A stretch of DNA of 64,000 bases from contig NC_134026.1 of the NCBI RefSeq assembly GCF_964204645.1, positions 14,470,450 to 14,534,449 on the forward strand. The letters run 5' to 3'. The stretch comes from Tubulanus polymorphus. Its lineage: Eukaryota > Nemertea > Palaeonemertea > Tubulaniformes > Tubulanidae. The position numbers and the translations under genes were made by a program. This document shows, piece after piece, positions 30,844-40,380 of this stretch. The notes below the pieces were generated by a model, which worked only from the letters and a program-made list of their open reading frames with translations, did no database searches and was not told the DNA's origin. How positions within the stretch are numbered: position 1 is the stretch's first letter; each line of letters begins with the position of its first letter.

Positions 30844-31030
30844 TTGGTAGACAGTTTTCCAAAAGCTTTCCAATATAATAATTCAATTAAATATAATATT
30901 CCAGCAATAGATTTTAATAAAGATATTTCATATAGAAATGAAGTTTTAAATTCATTAATTAATTTAGATATTTATGTTACTGAACCTAATAATTTAAATA
31001 TAAAAATGGAAAATATATTTCATGTGTATA
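30844..31030 (+). pseudogene. HPE gene 9, N-terminal scrap (copy I)
   Basis: Start codon mutated (ATG to TTG): VDSFPKAFQYNNSIKYNIPA, IDFNKDISYRNEVLNSLINL, DIYVTEPNN, MENIFHVY. Homology ends abruptly at about 31030 with unrelated repeats. Confidence 0.6.
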
Positions 31031-31430
31031 AACACATGATCGATCGAACAGAATTGTTTTAATTTGAACAGAATTTTCTTGTCAGAACATTAAATTTTTC
31101 GTTCGAACAAGTATATTGTAAAAAGTTTTTCCTCCGAACCAAAAGTATTAAGTATTTCGTTCAATCGAACAGAATTGTTTTCATTCAAACATTCGTTCGA
31201 AAAAATGTTTTCGCTCAACCAAATTATTTTGCCGGGACAAAAAGTTTTTCATTTCAACCATAACATAGCTTTTAATTCGAACACATTTTTTGTCAGAATG
31301 AAAAAAAGTTTTGGTTCAAACAAAAGGCGTATTGTTCAATCAAACAGAATTGTTTTCATTCGAACAAGATTTTCTTGTTGGAACATTAAGTTTTTTGGTC
31401 GAACAGTGTGTTAAGGTCGTTTTGGAAATT
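31031..31430 (+). repeat. Degenerate repeats of a GAACAGAATTGTTTT motif
   Basis: Motif cgaacagaattgttttcatt occurs at about 31046, 31168 and 31342, interspersed with ttcgttcgaac/gttcgaac palindromic bits and aaaaagtttttc. Spacing is irregular (about 120-175 nt). ORFs here are by-products of the repeats. Confidence 0.4.
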
Positions 31431-31499
31431 TACTCTGGTATATTTCGGATTACTGTGTATGTCATTTGTAAGGACATTAAACAGAAGACGACTCAGGAT

Positions 31500-31686
31500 A
31501 CTTCATTGCGTGACTCCACGAGTTAGACCGACTTATTCCAAGATGAGGCGTTCCATTGATTTCGGAAGAGATAACTGCCGAGCCATTTGGACGACCTATC
31601 ATTGATACTGTTTCCTAATAGCCTGTTTAGTAATGGCTGATGTAGTGCCTTATCAAATGCTTTGTGGAAATCCACCGTTGAACTTG
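31500..31686 (-). pseudogene. LINE reverse transcriptase scrap, motif A region
   Basis: Minus-strand frame SSSTVDFHKAFDKALHQPLL then NRLLGNSINDRSSKWLGSYL: the D-x-x-KAFD catalytic motif A region of CR1/Jockey-like RTs. About 55 codons. Confidence 0.55.
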
Positions 31687-31689
31687 ATG

Positions 31690-31738
31690 CTAAGACTGTG
31701 CAGAAAACCCGTTATCGCTGCTTTGCAGCTATATTTAA
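31690..31738 (-). repeat. Short repeat terminus with hairpin, copy 4
   Basis: gactgtgcagaaaacccgtt ... gctgctttgcagctatattta, abutting lineage-3 HPE sequence at 31739. Confidence 0.5.
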
Positions 31739-31992
31739 ACTATGATCTTCTGTATCATCTACAATTCCTAGCTTAGTTCTAATTCCATATAATTGTTTTA
31801 TGACTTATTTTATTTTCTAATCTTTTCCATCTATTCTTTGTCCAAACATCCATTAATCCATTTATTTGTATTTATTTTCACCATATGAAATACAAAGTTA
31901 ATTTTGTCTAGGAATTATTTCTGAAATTCTTCTTATTCATATTTCATTATTGTGTTTTAACAACAGTTTCAGCTGTTACAGAATCAAAATAT
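31739..31992 (-). pseudogene. PolB intein relic (copy J)
   Basis: On the minus strand, TYFDSVTAETVVKTQ begins where palm motif C (YFDTDS) of the polymerase would be. SVTAETVV has the shape of intein block A beginning with Ser1, and known archaeal and viral PolB inteins sit at this D-T-D/S site. Further on come DVWTKNRWKRLENKISHKT and, after a frameshift, LGIVDDTEDH, resembling intein block B (T-x-x-H) preceded by the usual W-x(n)-RHK region. The C-terminal half, including any homing endonuclease and the His-Asn terminus, is cut off by the repeat at 31738. Inactive. Confidence 0.6.
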
Positions 31993-33432
31993 GTAACGAG
32001 ACGAGTAGTACTGTTTAGGTTAACTATTTGTTTGACGCACGAGCTTTCGCTTCTAATGAATAGAAGCTTCATGTGAATGAGTATAGTCAATAGAAAAACA
32101 ACAGCTATCGAACTCAGCCTCGAACACTCGCCTCTTCAAATTCCTTTTTTGGACACTAGTCAAAATCATGAACGGTAAACTCGAAACATCGCTCTACAGA
32201 AAACCTACTGACACCTACAGCTACCTTCACGGCACCAGCTTTCACCCACCACACCCACGAGATCCATCGTCTTTAGTCAGGCCATTCGCTACCACAGAAT
32301 CTGCTCCAACACTCAAGACCGCGATCAACACCTACAACAACTGAAAAATGCTTTCCACCAACTCCAGGACAACCCTGAAACCATCGACCAACAAATCACT
32401 CGCGCTACTCACATACGCAGAGAAAGAACACTCCAATGCAACCAGCCCAGGTCTGCAGAAACCGAAAGAATCACCATCGCAGTCACCTACAGTCCGCGCC
32501 TACGCAGAATCCAACGAGTCATATCAGATCTCCAACCCATAATCGAAGATGATGATCATCTACGCGACATACTACCACTAAGACCAGTGGTCGCGTACCG
32601 CCAACCAGCAAACCTAAGAAAACTCCTCATCAGCAGCAAACTATCCACCGAAGAAGACTCAGATAACAAATACACGCGCCCCTGCAACAAATCTAGATGT
32701 CAACTGTGCCCTCTCATCAACTCATCACCGACCGTCGCCGCAGCCAACAACCAACAACTCGAAGTCACTGGATCCTACACATGCGACTCCCCCAACGTTG
32801 TTTATGCCATCACATGCGATATCTGCCCTGGAACCATCTACATCGGAGAAACTGGACAAACATTACGTCAACGCTTGAACGGTCACAAATTTGATATCAG
32901 ACACAAGAAAATGGATAAACCTATCGGCGAAGATTTCAATCTTCCGAACCACACCATCAGTAACCTAAAAGTGACCGCGTTACATAAAATGAACACTTCT
33001 AATAAGCATTCGCGCGAAATTATGGAACAAAAACTTATTCAACGCGGTGATACTGTTAATCTTGGCCTCAATGCCGATCTAGGATTCATGTCCCACTATT
33101 TACTTTGATATAGTAACATTTTGATTTATTTCTCTTTGATTTGATTTAGTTTGTTGTTCCTTGATTAATTAATTATCTACTCACTCACTTAGTTATTAAT
33201 TATCATGTCACTCATCATTTATTTGTAATTACTCTTCTCACTCAGTTCTCTTTAATTAGTGTCAGTCCACCTATAAATACTGTTTGTTTTTCTATTGACC
33301 ATACTCATTCACCTGATGAAGCTTCTATTCATTAAAAGTGAAAGCTCGTGGGTCAAATAAATAGTTAACCTATACATTACTACTCGTCTTGTTACTTATT
33401 TTAAACCTGGTTAACACAGCTACTCTACGAAT
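31993..33432 (+). mobile_element. 5-prime-truncated Penelope-like element with inverted terminal repeats
   Basis: Terminal repeats of about 100 nt in inverted orientation: 31993-32096 (gtaacgagacgagtagtact... agcttcatgtgaatgagta) and 33281-33397. Flanked by a 13 bp duplication, agaatcaaaatat (31980-31992) and agagtcaaaatat (33433-33445), differing at one base. Contains the RT thumb and a GIY-YIG endonuclease. Inserted into the polymerase gene of copy J exactly at motif C / intein start. Confidence 0.8.
32100..33108 (+). pseudogene. Penelope RT thumb and GIY-YIG endonuclease
   Basis: Early frames carry LETSLYRKPTDTYSYLHGTS and RRIQRVISDLQPIIEDDDHL; the intact part 32587-33108 (173 aa) has RPVVAYRQPANLRKLLI, a C-x4-C-x2-C zinc-like CNKSRCQLC, then VVYAITCDICPGTIYIGETG (the GIY-YIG signature as YAI...YIG), QTLRQRLNGHKFDI (catalytic Arg) and the EIMEQKLI glutamate. 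The endonuclease half is undamaged; the RT core is absent. Confidence 0.8.
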
Positions 33433-35450
33433 AGAGTCAAAATATAAAATGTTAATATATTTTTCTCTAAAATGGGATTGAAAAACATTATAATAGAAAC
33501 CATACAGTAATAATTTCGAAATTTCAAAAACAGTTGAACCTATAAATATTGGTTTATTAAATTTCATTGCCGTTCTTTTTAATTTTACTGCTGTTAAATA
33601 ATCTTTTTTTTCCTAAATGTCTAGGGCTTGATTGTAAATGTCTCAATCTTTTAGAATTATTTACTAAAATTTCTAATATTTTCACATGTTTTACCATAAA
33701 AATTTTTATTCTGTTAAATTATATGTTCTGGCCAATATGGTATATTTTTTAATTTAAATTTGATTTCATCAGGATATTCTAAATCAACTACAAGGAAGTA
33801 ACCAATCGGAGCATCATCTTTTAAACTCTTAATTGCACTTTTTCAATTCTTTTCAATTTTTTCAATTTTTTTTTATCATTTTCAACTTCTGTTAATACAA
33901 AATTTTGAGGTTGCGTCATTGCCCAACCATATGATTTATTTGCATCAATATATGATAATTAATGTTTTTCTTTTGCTTTAAAATGTCTATCCACATAACA
34001 CCACCGATTCCACCTCGAATTGATTTTTCCAACAATAAAACCATATCGGGTTATTTTAGTAAATCTAATTCTACATTTGCATATTTTAAACCACATTGCC
34101 AGGTTAAACCAAGACTTGAATAACAATAACAAGGATCAACATTAAAAAGATTTAAATTTTTCAAATATAACTGCCAATATTATCATATCTGATTTTAAAT
34201 ATAAATCCACTAATTCACCAATATTTTTCATTTTAAAATGATTCAAAATATTCAAAGTTCTATTTAAATCATCACCTTTCACGTGTTCATTTTTAATTGA
34301 TCACAAAATTGTTCTTTTAATAATTTTGTTTCATTAAAATCTTCGTGCGATTTATCAAATTAATATATATATATAATTATATCTTAATAATTTGAAATCG
34401 TGTTCACGTCGATAATAATATCGTGTTATTATAAAATCATTGTGAACTGAACTTTTTGCCCTGAAATTGCTTAAAATCTTAAACAATCAAAATTGAAATG
34501 AAATGTAATTTTCAGATGGTTTTGCCAATAATTTAAAATCTTATTTCCCCACATTTTCATCATTAATAGCGTTACATTCGTCTATTTCTTGATTAATTAC
34601 ACATAATTTTTCTTTTAATTGTTTTATAAATAAGTGAGTATCATATCCTATTGGTACGATATTTTTTTTTTGCTTGTAAATTACAATATTCATGAGCTGC
34701 TCCATGATTTTTTTTGCATTCTAATGATCATGATCTTTGTAACTTTTTCCTCAAATGAATAAAATCTCATTTCACAGTAACAACAATGAGTTACATAATT
34801 AAAACAAATTTCATCTTCTTTTGTCATAACTATATTTTCATTTTTGTTTAATAATTGTGCAAAATCATTTTCTTATTCTATAATTGTATTACAAAATTCA
34901 TTTGCTACATTTTCACCACTAAAAGAAATATATTGACTTCTATATAATTCAGGATAATTTGATTTCATATAATTTCCATATGCAGCGGCAGCAGTGTTTT
35001 TGAAATTTTAATTTGTGTTTTTGAAATAATTTCTTCAGAATGCGTTTGAATATTATAATCCATTTTTTCATCTGATTCCATAAAACTTACGTTTCCAGAA
35101 ATATTAACTTTTGAATATTCAACATATGTTACCAAATCCATTATTTGTTCCATTATTTCTATAAATTTTCTAAAAGCTTCTATTGGTGTACCTTTTAAAA
35201 ATCTAAATATAATAGTTGCTGGACCAATTTTACTATGCAATGTTTTTAAAATTTCTATTGTATCCTTTATTTATAATGAATTAATATAATTTCTAACATT
35301 TTCCATATAAGGTTTATCTGAAATAGATTTAGTTCTTTTAATAGAATTTTTTATTTCTAATCAAATTTTGTTGATGCTTTTAGTGATTTAAGATGTCTTT
35401 TATAACTCCTTTTTATTATAATTCATTACAAACATCACATTTAATTTCAT
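33433..35450 (-). pseudogene. HPE lineage-3 PolB body (copy J)
   Basis: From 35450 leftwards: linker domain (IGPATIIFRFLKGTPIEAFR, DLVTYVEYSKVNISG), HNH-like and C-x2-C region near 34700-34800, GYDTHLFIKQLKE, palm A region around 33900-33990 (the N-Y-A-SYGWAMTQPQNF block), and 33370-33567 KFNKPIFIGSTVFEISKLLL then EKYINILYFDS at motif C. Much diverged from copies A-G and with many frame breaks. Missing the catalytic D-T-D in the part left. Confidence 0.55.
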
Positions 35451-36496
35451 TCTAGCCCACTTGGGACTTAAGTCCCAGCGACTATTGCGTTCACTTTTCG
35501 CCCGTCGTCCGTCCGTCCGTAGACGGAATCCAGTTATTTTGGGAAATGGTTTGATCTTTGGGTTACACATGTATCTACCCTAGACACATCTCCAGCCAAA
35601 AAAACACACCCTGTCAGAATCAAGATGGCTGACTCGCAGCCATTTTTGTTCGCCAAAATCAGCACTTTTTACACATTTTTTAACTTTTTGAGGGAAATTT
35701 TGAAGACGCTTTGATCTTTGAATCCCCCCAGGGCCCATCATCATCAGAAAAAATTGGTCGATCAAAATCACGATGGTCGTCCTATGACCTTTTTAGTGCC
35801 CAAAAATGTCAATTTTGTCCCGAATTCTGAGTCCTGTAGCTTCTTACTCGTTTGCCATTTCTCATTGCAATTTGTGATATTCTTTGGAAAAGCTTGTCTT
35901 ATACCTGAGGTATTTTTGATCAGCCAATTATGGTGCAATTGGCGGCCATCTTGGTGTCATCACTCGTTTGTAGGTGGGAAAAAGTTGTTCGACATTATAT
36001 TGATACCTAAGCATAATTTGTTACGACAATCAATTAGAAAGTTGTAGGCTATAACGTGTTCTACGATTTAAGTGAGTTTCAAGGTCATTGGCTTTTGTAT
36101 ATGGCCACCAGTTGGCGTTGAATAATACAATAACTTTGTATTTCTATATTATATTCGTACCTATGTATATTTTGTTACCACAATCAATTGCATAGTTTAG
36201 TAGCTGATGACATCGTCTTTAATTGTGGTGAGCTTTAAGGACATAAGTTATTCTATATGGTCACCAGATGCATTAAATAGTAGAATAAGTTAGTATTTCC
36301 TTATTAGATTGGTACCTAGGCATATTTTGTTACCACGATTAATTGCAAAGTTGTCGTTCATTACATGTTCTATGATTGTGGTGAGTTTCAACTTCAATGG
36401 TATATGGTCACCAGGGGGCGTTAAATATCGAAAGTGTTAGATTGTTGAACATTTGAAACCACTTCCCAAGTGGACATAGTGTCGCTGGACCCCTAG
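35451..36496. mobile_element. Foldback repeat insertion with internal tandem array
   Basis: Begins ctagcccacttgggacttaa with the palindrome tgggacttaagtccca (35462-35477) and a (CGTC)n-rich run; ends cacttcccaagtgga...cgctggacccctag. It separates the first and second zinc fingers of copy J; ctag at both edges may be the target duplication. Non-coding; ORFs inside are by chance. Confidence 0.5.
35960..36425 (+). repeat. Tandem repeats of about 115-120 bp, four degenerate units
   Basis: Each unit has attTtgttaccacaatcaattgcaaagtt, a gtgttctatgattgtggtgagttt segment and ggtatatggtcaccag-ggcgtt. Units start near 35985, 36105, 36220 and 36310. Located at the 3-prime part of the foldback insertion. 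Confidence 0.5.
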
Positions 36497-36765
36497 TTTT
36501 TATATCATTTAATCGTTCTTTTCTTTCATTGGAATTTTCTGGAGTTTCAAATCTATAACATTTTTTTATGATTTGCAGATTTTTCATGATGAGATTTATC
36601 GAAGTATTTTTACAATATGGACAATAATATTCATTTTTATTAACACCATTTTTTTCTGTTTGGAACTCACGCTCTCCCATGTATAGGAAAATGAAAATTA
36701 TTGAGTGGTGATGTGTGATTTGTCGTACTATCGTACTCTGATCTGAAACCCACTTTTTCTAATTA
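36497..36765 (-). pseudogene. HPE lineage-3 zinc-finger start and terminal arm (copy J)
   Basis: Start at 36680: MGEREFQTEKNGVNKNEYYC, a finger C-x2-C (YYCPYCK) whose histidine part is altered, then ETPENSNERKERLNDIK. Upstream (36681-36765) is the arm gtaattagaaaaagtgggtt tcagatcagagta, equivalent to 6721-6780. The other arm of the palindrome is missing; ALDH18A1 exon sequence starts 87 nt further on. Confidence 0.5.
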
Positions 36766-36851
36766 CTTCTTTAAAGTTCCTTTCTAGTTTTCAAATTTCA
36801 AAGGTATCTTTTTTCCATTGAACTGAAAATTTTTTCATTATCTCTTTTCAG

Positions 36852-36947
36852 ATAAGAATGCACAACATTTTATGAAACTAGTTGATAGTGCATGTGTCTT
36901 TGTAAACTGTAGCTCCCGATTTGCTGATGGATACAGATTTGGTCTTG
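36852..36947 (+). CDS. ALDH18A1: ALDH18A1 exon, reductase domain
   Basis: Encodes [20 protein letters not shown] then [13 protein letters not shown], the conserved [13 protein letters not shown] region near the C-terminal side of the reductase. Acceptor tctcttttcag ends 36851; donor GTGAGT at 36948; 96 nt, phases agree with the previous exon. The following exon (expected to code for the AEVGIS-T-RIHARGP region) is not seen in the remaining 27 kb, so the next intron is very long or the gene is interrupted. Confidence 0.88.
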
Positions 36948-37861
36948 GTGAGTTTAGAATTGGTGTTCCTGGCTCCTACAAATGCCGTTGAGTTTGTCAT
37001 TAAGATCTTCATTTGCGTCTATGCCTTTTGGCAATACGAAAGAAACTAAATTCAGATATAGCTGCAAAGCAGCGATTACTTTTCTGCCTCACCGGATTAA
37101 AAGTCACCCTGGGAAGCGTAACAACCGATTTCACGAACTAGCTAGTAGATGTTAAGCTAAATTGCATCGCCCATACGTTAATTTGTAGACTTTCTTTACA
37201 TGGATCACCACATGCAACGATAAACTTTACTTCAGAGACTAAACGATTAACTGAAAATACATAACTTCAACCAATCAACATAGACAATTGTTTAGTAGTT
37301 GAGTGAACAAAACATACTAAATGTAATAATGCCACAAACACCGGAAGGTGGAGCCACCTTGCGGCACACAATTGAACAAAATAGTATAGGTTCAACAGGC
37401 CAAATTACCAAAGATATATGAAGTATACAAGTAAAGGTAAGGGTGCACAATGACAGCTGTGAAAAAAGGCCATTTATAGACGAAACACTCCCCGAAATAT
37501 AGCCCACAAAGCCACAAACGTAAAAACTGCAATCTTATACTTCAAAACTTTCAAAACACCATGAGAGAAACCAACTTCCAAGAAACAAAAACTTTCCAAA
37601 TGAAATGTGCAAAAATTAACAAGAGAAACGTAGTTTACAAAGCGTACTAAGATTTCATCAGCTGTTGTTACCTAGGAATCAACAAATTTCCTGTTGTACG
37701 AAGTGAAGAATAACGAAGATAAGGTGCTTTCATAGTCTCCTGGTCTCAGCAGTTGCATGAACTAACCATGATTGTTGGATATTGCACTTGTGTACTTATA
37801 CCAATTTTGAAACCGAACTTAACAACGTAAACTCGACAAATTCTAATTGATTTCAATAGGA
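36948..37861. other. Intron sequence
   Basis: No gene. A sixth-family short repeat terminus (gatatagctgcaaagcagcg) lies at 37050-37085. The stretch ends at the left limit of palindrome C. Confidence 0.4.
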
Positions 37862-37997
37862 GTAATTGTATTATTGTATTTTCATACCAAAGGTCGGAGC
37901 TCATAAAGAATGAAAATAGATTCTCGCACGCTCGAATTTATTTTTATTTTTACTCAGCCCTTCAAACTTTGATATGAAAATACAATTATACAATTAC
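37862..37997. repeat. HPE terminal palindrome (copy C)
   Basis: Arms start and end with gtaattgta / tacaattac. Outer arm gtaattgtattattgtattttcata pairs with the gene-side arm through 25 nt; the distal part diverges as ggtcggagctcat versus the gctgagta form. Core aaattcgagcg/ctcgcac. Arm sequence differs from copies A, B and D (ttgtattttcat instead of ggg-containing arms) but both arms carry the same change. Confidence 0.8.
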
Positions 37998-38087
37998 TCT
38001 AATAATTTCATATATATATATATGAATATCATTTATATGAAATTTGAAATTTCTAAAATCGATTTAAATAGAACATTTGTTATTAAA

Positions 38088-38441
38088 ATGGAGAGTTAAC
38101 AAGTACACAGTGAGAATAACAAATCATTCCTAGCTAGAATCGAAGATACTACGAATGCTAAAAATGTAGATTATAAATTTAAAAAGATAACAGAAATAAC
38201 AATTTATAAGAAATATTTAATTACAAGTATTTAAACAACTACTTATAGATATGGAGATGTATAAGTAATTGATTTAGAATACGAAGGATTAAAAGAAAAT
38301 AAATATAAATTCAGAACTTATTTACCAGATAGATTTCATAGATTATCTAGTGAAGATATTGAAGAATTATGTTCTAATGATTTCTATTTCATATATAAAG
38401 GTAAGAATGAAAAAATATACCATGATATAGATTTCGAATGA
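38088..38441 (+). pseudogene. HPE small gene upstream of PolB (copy C)
   Basis: ATG at 38088 (MES, stop, [16 protein letters not shown]), stop at 38441. Blocks VDYKFKKITEITIYKKYLIT, YEGLKENKYKFRTYLPDRF, HRLSSEDIEELCSNDFYFIY, HDIDFE. It stands between the palindrome and the zinc-finger gene, 39 nt before the latter (lineage-2 order). Role unknown; single-strand DNA binding is a guess. Confidence 0.55.
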
Positions 38442-38982
38442 AAAAAAAATCATTTTTTTATAAAAACTTTGTATGATAAATGGAAGCAAATAAGAAGTAC
38501 TACTGTCCAACATGTATAATTAGTATAGATGAATCTCAAAAAGCAAGACATAGTAAAACTAAATCTCACTTAGAAAATAGATTGAAATTAGAATATGAAG
38601 ATGATATATTAGAAACTGAATTAGAAGAATTAAAGAATGAAAAAGAAATATATAAATGTGACACACGTAATCAATCATTCAGTAACAAAAAATATTATAA
38701 ACAACATTTGAAATCTAAAAATCATATTGAAAATATTAATAACCATATTTTAGGGGAAGATTACTTTGACAGTTATAAAAAAACAAAGCACAAATGCAAG
38801 AATAAGACATACTCCAAATATTAAGAAATCATATATGGAAAATGTTAGATTATATATTAATTCATTAGATATTAAGAAAGATATTGAAATAACTGAAGCA
38901 GTTATATAGGTCCAGCAGCTATTGAATTTGGATTTCAATAGTTAAAAAGTTATATTAGATTACCATTTAAAACTTATGCAGT

Positions 38983-39246
38983 AATAGAAGTACAAAATGA
39001 AGATAATAAATGTTTTTTTTAATGGTCAATTATTAGTTGTTTACATTCTACAATTGATAATACACATAGCTTTAGAGTATCAAATTATATACCATTTGAA
39101 AACAATTAGTACACAATAGAAGTACAAAATGAAGATAATAAATGTGTTTTTATGGTCAATGATTAGTTGTTTACATTCCATTATTGATTATACACATAGC
39201 TTTAGAGTATCAAATTATATACCAATTGAAAATGATTATAAGATAG
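38983..39246 (+). repeat. 132 bp in-frame tandem duplication inside copy C PolB
   Basis: Two units (38983-39114, 39115-39246) starting aatagaagtacaaaatgaag and covering the CFLW-ISCLH-HSFRVSNYIPFENN block. The length is 44 codons, so the frame is kept. Units differ at several bases, so the duplication is not recent. Confidence 0.75.
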
Positions 39247-40380
39247 ATTTATAAGTATTTGATTTAATTAAATTACCAAAAACAAATGGTAATAATATCA
39301 AACATTATAAATTAGAACCTTTATATCTATCGAAAGATTATGATTCAAATGACGTTATAGACATATTGTATTATGAGATTTATTATATGTGGATAAAACA
39401 AATTGAATTATTTTGTAGAATCTTAAAGTGCATTATTAGATCATAAACACTTATGTGACATTCATGATTATTGTAGATTAATTATAGACCAACCTAATAT
39501 TGTAGACCAACCTGAAAAGATAAAATATTAGAAAGTACCATTTGTAATACATGTATATGGTGATTTTGAATCACTAAATAAGGAATCTACTGATCATGAT
39601 AGAAAAGAAATATATTATAAAAGAAAGAAATTAATTAACTAATTCTAATTCTGATTTAATAGATCATTCATATCCTCCAATAACAAATTCATCAATCAGC
39701 TGCTGTTTTTGGATTATATATTAGATCTGATTATCCCGAAGAAATTAAAAGTGAATATCATAATTATAGAAATGAAAATGTTATTACTTATTTTTGCGAC
39801 TTATTAATTGAATATGAAATAAAATGTAGTAAATTGTTGAATACAAATGAAGAAATAATTATGACAGAACAAGATAAAGAAGATTTTAGTTTTGCAGATA
39901 ACTGTTATTATTGTGAAAAACTATTTCATTTAAAAGATAAAAAAGTAAGAGATCATGATAATTTGAATGGAAAATTTAGAGGGGCAGCACATGAGAATTG
40001 TAATTAACAAGCTAAGAAAATTAATTTTGTTCCAGTTTTATTTCATAATTTATCAGGGTATGATGCTCATTTATTTATAAAACAGCTATGCCTTAAAATA
40101 GAAGAAATTAATAATGAAATAGAAACTCTAAATTCTAATAGATCGAAAAATGTTGACAAAATACCAACTTATAAATCTAAAATATTAGCTAAAACATGTG
40201 AAGATTATATATCTTTCCAATTTGGAAGTTAATGATTTATAGGTTCGTATATATTTTTAAGTAGTTCATTCGATAATTTATCAAAATCATTAGTTGATGA
40301 TGAATTAAAAATATTAAAACAACATTATCTAAATAATAATGATTTTCAATGGGGTTCACCATTTATCCGTTTGTGGATAG

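Noticed and set aside
31175-31605. Three overlapping ORFs as genes
   Set aside because: They lie in degenerate repeats and across the antisense of a LINE scrap.
35580-36047. ORFs within the foldback insertion
   Set aside because: Composition follows the repeat; no domain and conflicting frames.
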